45,167 nt of DNA from Kiritimatiellia bacterium (lineage in GTDB: Bacteria; Verrucomicrobiota; Kiritimatiellia; RFP12; UBA1067). The DNA is taken from the NCBI GenBank assembly GCA_024405395.1, contig JAKSOW010000011.1, positions 1 through 45,167 on the forward strand. The letters run 5' to 3'. How positions within the stretch are numbered: the stretch's first letter is position 1; each line of letters starts with the position of its first letter. Position numbers and translations under genes: made by a program. The notes beneath the pieces were generated by a model. It saw only the letters and a program-made list of their open reading frames with translations. It was not told the origin of the DNA and did no database searches. Shown piece by piece: positions 32,598 through 39,509 of the stretch.

Positions 32598-32725
32598 TAT
32601 TCCGCCCCCGTCTTGATGATTGTTCAAGAAACTGAACAACTTTGGCTCAGCTGCACTTATTCTCAACTCAGACGACCAGCAAATCGCTGTTTTCAACCAC
32701 GAATCGCCTGCAGATTGTTGTTTTT

Positions 32726-32831
32726 AACCACGAATTTCACGGATTACACGAATTGAAGACTGCATGTCTACAGACCCCCAAATGGGGGAAGGCAGGGCAA
32801 TTAATTCGTGAAATCCGCGTAATCCGTGGTT
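32726..32831. repeat. Large imperfect inverted repeat (MITE- or REP-like)
   Basis: Arms at 32726-32754 and 32803-32831 are 29 nt each and match at 25 positions as inverted copies (AACCACG...CACGAATT). The 48-nt interior contains a small GC hairpin, CCCCCA/TGGGGG, at about 32775-32788. A partial extra copy of the arm start (TCAACCACGAATC) lies at about 32693-32705. The sequence could fold into a long cruciform or RNA hairpin between box C and the chaperone gene. No coding frame is visible here. Confidence 0.7.
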
Positions 32832-32857
32832 GCCGAAACCGAATGGCCTACACTCAG

Positions 32858-32899
32858 CACTCAACACTCAGCACTCTGCACTCAACACTCAGCACTCTG
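32858..32899. repeat. 21-bp tandem repeat next to a chaperone stop codon
   Basis: Two exact copies of CACTCAACACTCAGCACTCTG (32858-32878 and 32879-32899) are preceded by a partial unit starting at 32851. The array ends just before the stop codon of the chaperone gene at 32901. It is built from CACTCA/GCACTC heptamer variants. There are no spacers, so it is not a CRISPR array. Confidence 0.8.
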
Positions 32900-32900
32900 T

Positions 32901-33365
32901 TCACACCTGCATGAATCCATTCATGCCGCCGAATTGCGGCATGTCATCCGCGGCGGATTCAACCGGCGGCGGCATGGCGCGGAACTCGCTGACCGTCTCG
33001 CGCCATGTCTCGAGCGTGTTGACGAAGCCCTCAAGCGCATTGAAGAATTCCTCACCATCCATCGCGCGCAGATCCAGAATACGCCCCAGCGCCACTTCGC
33101 CGGACTCCGGATCCAGCGAAAGGGTCGAGCCGGCCGTGGCCGCAAAGCGGTGATTCGCCTTCAGCAGGATGCCATACAGCCCCTCCATCCGCTCGGGCGG
33201 CGGCTGGGCAATCAAGGAGGACACAACCACCGACTGGGTACCGGCAATCGTCTCCACGACAATCGACATGCCGTCCACTTCCAGGCCGAAGCTTCCTTCT
33301 TCGGAAACCACGATCTCGATCCCCAAACGGTTCCCCAAATCCTGCGCAATCACATTAAGTTCCAT
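32901..33365 (-). CDS. CesT-type T3SS chaperone ending in FMQV (2)
   Basis: This 154-aa protein has the class I chaperone layout: N-terminal helix MELNVIAQDLGNRLGIEIVV, sheet GMSIVVETIAGTQSVVVSSL, SLDPESGEVALGRIL and a C-terminal helix (EFFNALEGFVNTLETWRETV), close to the CesT pattern LDPxxGxxxLxxxL and LExFxxxxxxW. It ends NGFMQV, like two other chaperones here. It stands alone with a strong sigma70-type promoter instead of an effector-type box, and lies upstream of candidate effector C, its likely partner. Confidence 0.78.
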   Translation of the reverse strand: MELNVIAQDLGNRLGIEIVVSEEGSFGLEVDGMSIVVETIAGTQSVVVSSLIAQPPPERMEGLYGILLKANHRFAATAGSTLSLDPESGEVALGRILDLRAMDGEEFFNALEGFVNTLETWRETVSEFRAMPPPVESAADDMPQFGGMNGFMQV

Positions 33366-33394
33366 CTTTGTTCCTCTTCAAGCGTAAGATGGGA

Positions 33395-33423
33395 TTGTAC
33401 CAAAACCATACGCGAGAGTCAAC
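33395..33423 (-). promoter_or_regulatory. Sigma70-type promoter of the stand-alone chaperone gene
   Basis: TTGACT (33423-33418), a 17-nt spacer and TACAAT (33400-33395) with an extended -10 TG (TGGTACAAT). Each hexamer matches consensus at 5 of 6. The -10 ends 29 nt before the ATG at 33365. A small CCACG/CGTGG hairpin just upstream may end transcription of the preceding unit. Confidence 0.78.
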
Positions 33424-33440
33424 CACGACCAACCGTGGGC

Positions 33441-33893
33441 TTAGACCTGCATGAACGCGGTGCGGTTGATATCCTCGGATTCGGCGGCGGACTGCTTGCA
33501 GACGGGGACGAAACTGCCCAGAAGCCCCCTCACGCGCTCGAGCGCGTTCAGGAAAGACTCGATTTTCTCGGCAAAGTCCTCAAGCGACAGGTTCGCGTAG
33601 TCCCAAAGCGCCTTGAGCACATACTCATCCTCTTTGTCCAGCACAACCGCCAGTCCAGACGTCGAAACGAGCGCGGCGTTGAGCTTCAGGAGCGCACGCT
33701 CGAACTGGTCGCGGCCTTCGGGCGGCGGCGCGCCGATCCCGCCCTCAAGGAGAAAGCGGCGCTCGGCCGCCTGTTCGGTGATGCGCACGAGCATGCCATC
33801 GGCCTCGAAGGCGGCAATCCCCGCCTCATTGAGCGCCATTCCCTTGATGTTAAGCGCCGCGGCAAATCCGTCAATCAGTTCCTTCAGTTCCAT
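33441..33893 (-). CDS. CesT-type T3SS chaperone ending in FMQV (3)
   Basis: This 150-aa protein starts MELKELIDGFAAALNIKGM, almost the same opening as the chaperone at 26567. The sheet (DGMLVRITEQAAERRFLLEG), helix (RDQFERALLKLNAALVSTSG), LAVVLDKEDEYVLKALW and C-terminal helix (LEDFAEKIESFLNALERVRGLL) fit the CesT/SycE fold. It ends TAFMQV. It lies 55 nt after candidate effector D and shares its transcription unit, so effector D is the likely partner. Confidence 0.75.
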   Translation of the reverse strand: MELKELIDGFAAALNIKGMALNEAGIAAFEADGMLVRITEQAAERRFLLEGGIGAPPPEGRDQFERALLKLNAALVSTSGLAVVLDKEDEYVLKALWDYANLSLEDFAEKIESFLNALERVRGLLGSFVPVCKQSAAESEDINRTAFMQV

Positions 33894-33948
33894 GCTACAC
33901 CACTCTCCTGTTTTTTGTTGCTGAACATCCCGCCGGGACGCTTCGTCG

Positions 33949-35433
33949 TCAATTGTTCAGGTCGAAGCTCGTACCGCCGTCGTCGATTTCGCCGATCAGC
34001 TGTTCGGCCGTCAGGGGCATGGCGTTACTCGTTCCGAGCGCCCAATTGTTGTTGATCTCATCAAGCGCTCTGTTGCCGAGACGCGAATCATGAACCTTCA
34101 CATGGGTCGTGCGTTCAGCGAACACCAGATACTTCAGCGTATCCAGGAAGCCCTCCTTGCCGTTGGCGATGTTCAGAAGGTCCTTGCCCAGCGGATTGAG
34201 CTTCGGCAGAATCTCCAGCATGCGGGCCTTGTCGGCCTTGAGGTTGGCCTTGTCGTCCCCCGTAGCCTTCCCGATCAGGTTGTCCATGTACGTCTTCACC
34301 CGGGTCGACGCATCATCCGTCATCTTGCTGTAGCGGCTCTTGATGTCAATGATGGAGTTTCCGAACGACTTGATCATCGCGACAACCGACTCCTGGTCGC
34401 CGAGCACGGGAGCCTGCAGGCCGCGCAGGAAGCTGGCCGCCTTCTCCTTCGTGATCTTGGGCTTGCCTTGCGCGAGCATCACCGACCGGTCATTCAGGAT
34501 ATCCAGGGCCTGGTCCAGCGCCAGGCGCATGTCCATCAGCAGGTTGTCCTGCGCGCCCAGGCTGTTCTGGTTGTCGAGAAACTTGCGGATCGCCTTGACG
34601 TTCGCCATCACGCGCTCGGCCTCCGTGTGGCTGCCGTAGATCTTCGTCAGCTGGGGCGTCTCAGGCGTGTTCTTGATTTCCTCGATCTCGTTGTTGACGC
34701 GCGTGGCTACTTCCTTATCAAAGAAATAGCCGACCTGGCGGCCCAGATAGTCCTTCTCGCCGTAGATCTCTTTGGCGTAGGTCTTCAGCTCATCCGCCGT
34801 GTACACGCCTTTCCCGCCCTCGTCCGAGGCCAATGTGTCGATCTTTTCATTAAAGTCGTCTTCATCCTCGTACAGGCGCCCGTCTTCATCGCTCTCGAAC
34901 GAATCATCCAGGTCCTCGCCGTCGACGGGATTCTCCCGGACGGGATTGACAACCGACTGCCCCTGCTCAACCGAGTCGTCATTGTCGTTCTGCAGGACGC
35001 CCAATTTCTTCTGGATGTCCACGTTCATGGTCACGAACTTCTTGAGTCCGGACAGCGACCCGTAACCCAACGTCTGGCTCGCCGCCGTCAGAACGGCCTT
35101 GAGGCGCCGCTGCGTGAGCGGCCTGTCACACACGACCTCGCCATCGACAAACGCGTTGCGCACGGCCCTTGGCAGGTGATCGACATCCTTGACGCCAAAG
35201 AGGTTCTTCAGCACGTCAACGACCTCGCTCCGTACGTCAGTGTAAGCCGCCTTCGCATCTGCGCCGCGGAACGTCCGCTCCATCAGGCGCGAGAAGCCGC
35301 TCGTCTCCGTAGTGCGCAGGCCTGCGATCTGTCCCTCCGCATTCCTCTGCAGGGTGATGCGCGAGTTGTCGTCAATCTGGGCATTCTGTGCCAGATTCAC
35401 AAAGTGATTGAAAGCGTTGATGTCAAGTGCCAT
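33949..35433 (-). CDS. Candidate T3SS effector D
   Basis: This 494-aa soluble protein has no signal peptide. Residues about 66-120 hold the shared module (VVDVLKNLFGVKDVDHLP, then CDRPLTQRRLKAVLTAASQ). A very acidic stretch at about 150-195 (EDLDDSFESDEDGRLYEDE) separates it from a helical C-terminal half containing NVKAIRKFLDNQNSLGA and LALDQALDILNDRS. It ends DDGGTSFDLNN. No enzyme motif was recognised. AGAGG lies 8 nt before the ATG; an effector-type box lies 35 nt upstream, and an FMQV chaperone gene follows. Confidence 0.55.
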   Translation of the reverse strand: MALDINAFNHFVNLAQNAQIDDNSRITLQRNAEGQIAGLRTTETSGFSRLMERTFRGADAKAAYTDVRSEVVDVLKNLFGVKDVDHLPRAVRNAFVDGEVVCDRPLTQRRLKAVLTAASQTLGYGSLSGLKKFVTMNVDIQKKLGVLQNDNDDSVEQGQSVVNPVRENPVDGEDLDDSFESDEDGRLYEDEDDFNEKIDTLASDEGGKGVYTADELKTYAKEIYGEKDYLGRQVGYFFDKEVATRVNNEIEEIKNTPETPQLTKIYGSHTEAERVMANVKAIRKFLDNQNSLGAQDNLLMDMRLALDQALDILNDRSVMLAQGKPKITKEKAASFLRGLQAPVLGDQESVVAMIKSFGNSIIDIKSRYSKMTDDASTRVKTYMDNLIGKATGDDKANLKADKARMLEILPKLNPLGKDLLNIANGKEGFLDTLKYLVFAERTTHVKVHDSRLGNRALDEINNNWALGTSNAMPLTAEQLIGEIDDGGTSFDLNN

Positions 35434-35467
35434 GTTTTTGCCTCTTTCCGTTTAAATCCTTTGCCTC

Positions 35468-35496
35468 GTATACGAACAAGAACCAGGAAGGTTACA
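35468..35496 (-). promoter_or_regulatory. Effector-type promoter box D (ECF-sigma-like)
   Basis: TGTAACC (35496-35490) and CGTATAC (35474-35468) are separated by 15 nt, 35 nt before the candidate effector D start. The spacer is unrelated to that of box C. It would drive effector D and its chaperone. Confidence 0.75.
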
Positions 35497-35518
35497 GAGT
35501 TGGCGAATACAGTCCCAA

Positions 35519-35527
35519 ATTATAGCA
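35519..35527 (-). promoter_or_regulatory. Extended -10 upstream of box D
   Basis: TGCTATAAT on the minus strand is a perfect extended -10, about 22 nt upstream of box D. There is no clear -35. With the similar element above box C it suggests a second, basal promoter for effector units. Confidence 0.45.
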
Positions 35528-35580
35528 CAATTTCAGCGCCAAGTCTCCCCCAACGGCCCATTCCTCGCAAGTAGACGGGC

Positions 35581-36624
35581 TCAGTCGGGGCGACCGCCCA
35601 GGCTGATCACAATGAAGGCCAGCAGCAGGATGCCGATGCCAAACGCCAGGCAAAAGCGCGTGCGCGATCCCGTCTGACGCCATTCGCCCAGGAACAGGCC
35701 CACGCCTGTCGAGAAAAAGATGGCGCTGGCCATCAGGACCGCAAAGGAGATGTAGCGCATCTCCCCCATCAGCGGCTCGCCCAGCTTCTGCAGCACAAAC
35801 TGCGACACGCCCATCACGCCCGAAAGCACGCAAAGCGCCAGGTTGGGCACCAAAGACGAGGCCTGAGCCTTGGGATTCTGCGTGGCGCCGCGCGTGGAAA
35901 AGGTCTTATACGTCACCCAAAGTACCTGGGTGAGCACGCCGCCCCACAACGTCGCGGTCAGAACCGGCATGCCCGCCCAGAGCGGACTGGTGCCCTGATC
36001 CAGGGCGACTTTCTCCCAGGCGGGCGCACCCTGCAGGCCGAAATTGATGCCAGCCGAGGCCACGCCGGCAATGACCGCCGTCACCACGCCCTTTCGGAAG
36101 TCATACTCCGCCACGGCCTTCTTCTTGGCGGCTTCGTCCATCTCCCCTTCCTTGAATTTGCCGGCAGCCCCCACCAGGGCAATGCCAACCAACGAGAGGA
36201 GCACGCCGCCCAGCACCACACACGCCCCGCGTGTGGCCACAAGGCTGGCCGCATTGCCGGTGACGATCGGCGGCAGAAGCGTGCCTGCGGCCGCACACAG
36301 GCCAGCGCCTATGGCCAGGCCCAGGCCCACGCCCAGGTAACGCACCATCAGCGCCCAGGCAAGAGCCCCCACGCCCCAGAGGGCGCCAAATCCCACGGTT
36401 CGGGCGAGTGTGGCCCAACCATCGGAACGGATCACGGCAAAGACATCGGGCACCACAAACCAGTCGAAGACCAGCGGGAACACGAGCCAGCCCGCAATGA
36501 CGGAAAGCAGCCAGCCCCGTTCATAGGACCAGCCCTTCACGGCGCGGAACGGCAGCAGATAAAGCGCCGCCGCCACGCCGCCGAGAAGGAACACCCCCGT
36601 TCCAGCGATGGGATTGACGCCCAT
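35581..36624 (-). CDS. RhaT-like sugar/proton symporter
   Basis: This 347-aa integral membrane protein has about ten hydrophobic helices. Its start (NPIAGTGVFLLGGVAAALYLLPFRAVKGWSYER, shown in part) and the segment FGALWGVGALAWALMVRYLG fit the RhaT family of L-rhamnose/proton symporters (drug/metabolite-transporter superfamily). The best RhaT-like motifs are WGVG and GLAIGAGLCAAAGTLLPP. The ATG at 36624 overlaps the stop of the amidohydrolase gene as TGATG, so the two are co-translated. The substrate may be another sugar, because no rhamnose catabolic genes are visible. Confidence 0.8.
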   Translation of the reverse strand: MGVNPIAGTGVFLLGGVAAALYLLPFRAVKGWSYERGWLLSVIAGWLVFPLVFDWFVVPDVFAVIRSDGWATLARTVGFGALWGVGALAWALMVRYLGVGLGLAIGAGLCAAAGTLLPPIVTGNAASLVATRGACVVLGGVLLSLVGIALVGAAGKFKEGEMDEAAKKKAVAEYDFRKGVVTAVIAGVASAGINFGLQGAPAWEKVALDQGTSPLWAGMPVLTATLWGGVLTQVLWVTYKTFSTRGATQNPKAQASSLVPNLALCVLSGVMGVSQFVLQKLGEPLMGEMRYISFAVLMASAIFFSTGVGLFLGEWRQTGSRTRFCLAFGIGILLLAFIVISLGGRPD

Positions 36625-37430
36625 CAGAGCTTGACGCCGAGAATCTTTTCGGCGTTCTTGTAGAAGATCTTGTCCTTGTCGGCCTGCGAATTATCCAGCG
36701 ACTCGACAAGCTCGGCCATGAAGCGCATCTGCATCGGGCCCTGAAGCGGCGCATCCGTGCCGAACACGATGTGGTCGGCGCCTGCGATGTTCACCATCTT
36801 CTGGAGGATCGTGGGATAGGCGTAGAGCAGATAGTGCGCCGTGTCGATCCAGAGGTTCTTCGGCAGGCCCTTGTCCGCCACACACTCCAGCGAATCGAGA
36901 TTGGGGAAGAACGGATAGTTGCCGTTCTGATAGAGTCCGCCGGCATGGGCGGCGACAATCTTCGTCTTGGGGTTGCGGCGCGCCAGCTCGGCGATGACGG
37001 CCAGCGGCGAATTGCCCGAGCCCGGCATGCAGGAACAGTGGAAGAGCGCCATCGGCACCTTCTTCAGCACCGCGTCCACAAACCGGAAATTGGAGGGCGT
37101 AGACAGCGCATACCCGTGGTAGTCGGGATGGATCTTGATGCCGCGGAACTTCTTGTTCGTCTTGAGATAGGCGAGGTCCTTGACCGACTCCGGGAACGTG
37201 GGCGAGACGACCACGTAGCCATAGAAGGTCTCATGCGTCTTCAGTGCCGCGTCCAGCTCGGCATTGCCTTCGCGCACATCGTACATGATGGAGCGCGAAG
37301 CGCTGAGGCAGAGCTTGTCGACGCCGGATTCCTGGCAGTACTGCGTGAGCTTGTCCGCATCCGCCGCCCAGAAAGGCACGAAGTTGATGTTGCCGAGGTG
37401 ACCGTGGATGTCAATGATCTTCTGCTTCAT
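36624..37430 (-). CDS. Amidohydrolase-2 family metal-dependent hydrolase
   Basis: This 268-aa TIM-barrel protein has the metal ligands of the amidohydrolase-2 family: HGH near residue 9 (IDIHGHLG), a His in KIHPD, FHC, the motif AHAGG and the catalytic Asp in FGTDAP. Members cleave or decarboxylate small ring compounds; related families include ACMSD and 2-pyrone-4,6-dicarboxylate hydrolases. It lies 15 nt after the M24-like gene and overlaps rhaT, which suggests a small catabolic unit for a transported compound. The exact substrate cannot be told. Confidence 0.8.
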   Translation of the reverse strand: MKQKIIDIHGHLGNINFVPFWAADADKLTQYCQESGVDKLCLSASRSIMYDVREGNAELDAALKTHETFYGYVVVSPTFPESVKDLAYLKTNKKFRGIKIHPDYHGYALSTPSNFRFVDAVLKKVPMALFHCSCMPGSGNSPLAVIAELARRNPKTKIVAAHAGGLYQNGNYPFFPNLDSLECVADKGLPKNLWIDTAHYLLYAYPTILQKMVNIAGADHIVFGTDAPLQGPMQMRFMAELVESLDNSQADKDKIFYKNAEKILGVKL

Positions 37431-37445
37431 TTTGGCGTTCCTTCC

Positions 37446-38603
37446 TTAGCGATCGAGGATGTTGATCTGGCGGCCGAAGCTGGAGAGCATCTCGGCCGGG
37501 CCCTTGGCCTTGACGAGCAGACCGTCCTCCCAGCGGAAGCCCTGCGCGCCACGATGCAGGAACATGTCCTGCATGAAGGTCATGCCCGCCGTGAGGGTAT
37601 AGGTGGAGGACGTCTCGAGGAACGGGTACTCGCATTCCATCTGGCCCGTGCCGTGGCAGGGTCCGTAGAGAATGGCGTCGCCATAACCCTTGTCGGCGAT
37701 AAACCCGTGGATCTTCTTCGCCACATCGCCGGCGCAGCGACCCGCGCGCATCTCGTCGAACGTCATGTTGGCCGCGTCAAGGCCGACCTGGAGGAAGTCC
37801 AGCGTCGCCTTGGGGCACTTGCCCAGGACAATCGGGCGGCCGATGGAGGCCGAATACCCCTCCACCTTCGCGCCGATCGAGAAATGGATGATCTCGCCGC
37901 GCTTGACCTTGCGCATCGTGGGACGCGAAATGGCCTGGTTCGAGTTGGGGCCCGAGCAGCACCAGATCGGATAGCCCGTGGACTCCGCGCCCGCCGCCGT
38001 CATCGCCTGCGTGGCGATGCCGCAGAGCTCGCTCTCGGTCATGCCGGGCCTGATTGCCTCGAGAATGGCCTTGAAGCCCGCCTCGCTTGCCTTTGCCGCC
38101 GCCTTGAGGCAGCGGATCTCGGCCGCCGTCTTCTGCATGTAGAGCGGGCGGATGATGTCGTCGGCCGGCACCACGTTCTTGATTCCGCCCATGGCCTTCG
38201 CGAGCGGCAGCATCATCGTGTACGGCATCAGATAGAAGCCCGACAGGCCAATCTTCTTCAGATTGTAGCGCGCCACGACGTCCTTCCACTTCGGCAGCTT
38301 CGAGCCCGGATAGTCAGGCTGGGACGACTCGCGGAAATCCATCAGCTGGATGATGTTGGGGATGCGCGTGCGGGCAGAGGCGTAGGTGAGCGACTCGGGG
38401 CCGATGAGCAGCGCAGGGTCGCCCTTCGCGGGGATAAGCACCGCCGCCGTCTCGAAGCTCGGCCAGTAGTCGGCGAAGTAGCGCACCTGCGCAGGCTCGC
38501 ACTCGCTGGAGAACACCATGATGGCGTCCAGCTTGTTGCGCTTCACGATCTCGCGCGCGGCCGCTATGCGGGACTCGAAATCTTTCTGAGTGAGGATGCC
38601 CAT
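37446..38603 (-). CDS. M24-fold protein (creatinase/Xaa-Pro-peptidase family), metal site altered
   Basis: This 385-aa protein has the N-terminal domain and pita-bread C-terminal domain of creatinases and Xaa-Pro peptidases. The start MGILTQKDFESRI follows a GGA-type ribosome site; the 43-codon upstream extension is rejected. In the active-site stretches, true metallopeptidases have two Asp residues, but here the segment reads FSIGAKVEGYSASIGR. The His loop is CHGTGQMECEYP, and the last ligand region is WEDGLLV. Creatinases also lack the metal, so it may be a creatinase-like C-N hydrolase or catalytically inactive. It sits with the amidohydrolase and transporter genes. Confidence 0.72.
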   Translation of the reverse strand: MGILTQKDFESRIAAAREIVKRNKLDAIMVFSSECEPAQVRYFADYWPSFETAAVLIPAKGDPALLIGPESLTYASARTRIPNIIQLMDFRESSQPDYPGSKLPKWKDVVARYNLKKIGLSGFYLMPYTMMLPLAKAMGGIKNVVPADDIIRPLYMQKTAAEIRCLKAAAKASEAGFKAILEAIRPGMTESELCGIATQAMTAAGAESTGYPIWCCSGPNSNQAISRPTMRKVKRGEIIHFSIGAKVEGYSASIGRPIVLGKCPKATLDFLQVGLDAANMTFDEMRAGRCAGDVAKKIHGFIADKGYGDAILYGPCHGTGQMECEYPFLETSSTYTLTAGMTFMQDMFLHRGAQGFRWEDGLLVKAKGPAEMLSSFGRQINILDR

Positions 38604-38667
38604 GTCGTCTGTCCTTTCTGTCGGTTTCTGTGAAAATCGTCGCAGGCACGGCACGCAGGCCGCCCCA

Positions 38668-39507
38668 TCAGCCCTCGGTCGGGAGGCCCCAGGAATCGAG
38701 CTTGCCCTTGATCCACTCAAAGGAAGCCGCATGCATCTCGCGCGCCGACCCCGTCAGCACGGGACCACAGGCGACCTTGATGTCCTGCGAAGGGTCCACC
38801 GTGCCGAAGTCCTTGAACCAGCCCTTACCGTCCGGGCGCGTGGGCTCGCAGTCGGTCTTGACCGCAATCGGGATCACCGGCACCCCCGCCTTTTCGGCCA
38901 ACTTGGCGCCAATGGAGGAATAGCCCTTGCGCGCAAACACGCGCTCGCGGCTGCCCTGGGGGAAGATGAGGAACGAACCACCCTGGGCGATGCGCTTGCA
39001 GCCTTCGTCGAAAATGGTCATCAGGTCTTCGCGCGGCGACTTGCGCCCGATGGGCACCAGGCCCATGTGCGCGCCAGCCTTCACCAGACCCGGCAAGCGG
39101 GACAACGACGCCTTGACCACCGTATTGAACGGCGAATAGGTGAGGATCATCGGCGGCAGCATGAGCGTCTCGAGCGTCGACATGTGGTTGGACAGGAAGA
39201 CGACCGGGCCCTTGTAGTTTTCGCGGTTCTTCCAGCCCTCCACCATCACGTTCATGCCGAACATCTCGGCCGTGCGAATCGTCGCAAAGCAGAAATGCGC
39301 CCACTTCTCGGTGTCGAGGATCCCCAGCGTCTCGTAAATGGAGCATTTGGGGAAGACGCTGAACGGGGCCCAGGAGAAACGTACCGTCGTCCACCAGCCC
39401 TTGCCCCTGCGCTTCGGCGCACGCCGTTCCGGCGGCGTCGTATAGCCGCCGGTCCTCAACAGCTCTTCACGGAAAACCTCAAGCGTGGTGGGTGTGTATT
39501 TCGCCAT
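38668..39507 (-). CDS. PlsC-like 1-acyl-glycerol-3-phosphate acyltransferase
   Basis: This 279-aa protein carries the acyltransferase blocks of the PlsC/LPLAT family: NHMSTLETL (catalytic His; the usual HxxxxD reads HxxxxE here) and IFPQGSRER (usual FPEGTR; Glu replaced by Gln). LVPIGRKS and PVIPIAVKT fit blocks III and IV. It would transfer an acyl chain to lysophosphatidate or another lysolipid at the membrane. The chosen ATG (MAKYTP) has GAGGA 6 nt away; an ATG 2 codons upstream overlaps the preceding stop and is also possible. Confidence 0.8.
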   Translation of the reverse strand: MAKYTPTTLEVFREELLRTGGYTTPPERRAPKRRGKGWWTTVRFSWAPFSVFPKCSIYETLGILDTEKWAHFCFATIRTAEMFGMNVMVEGWKNRENYKGPVVFLSNHMSTLETLMLPPMILTYSPFNTVVKASLSRLPGLVKAGAHMGLVPIGRKSPREDLMTIFDEGCKRIAQGGSFLIFPQGSRERVFARKGYSSIGAKLAEKAGVPVIPIAVKTDCEPTRPDGKGWFKDFGTVDPSQDIKVACGPVLTGSAREMHAASFEWIKGKLDSWGLPTEG

Positions 39508-39509
39508 GA

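Noticed and set aside
32851-32899. CRISPR-like short repeats
   Set aside because: The units are contiguous copies without spacers and no cas genes are present; it is a simple tandem repeat.
33894-33948. Rho-independent terminator between effector D and its chaperone
   Set aside because: The TCCC/GGGA stem is short and on the minus strand is followed by an A-run, not a T-run, so the two genes are treated as one unit.
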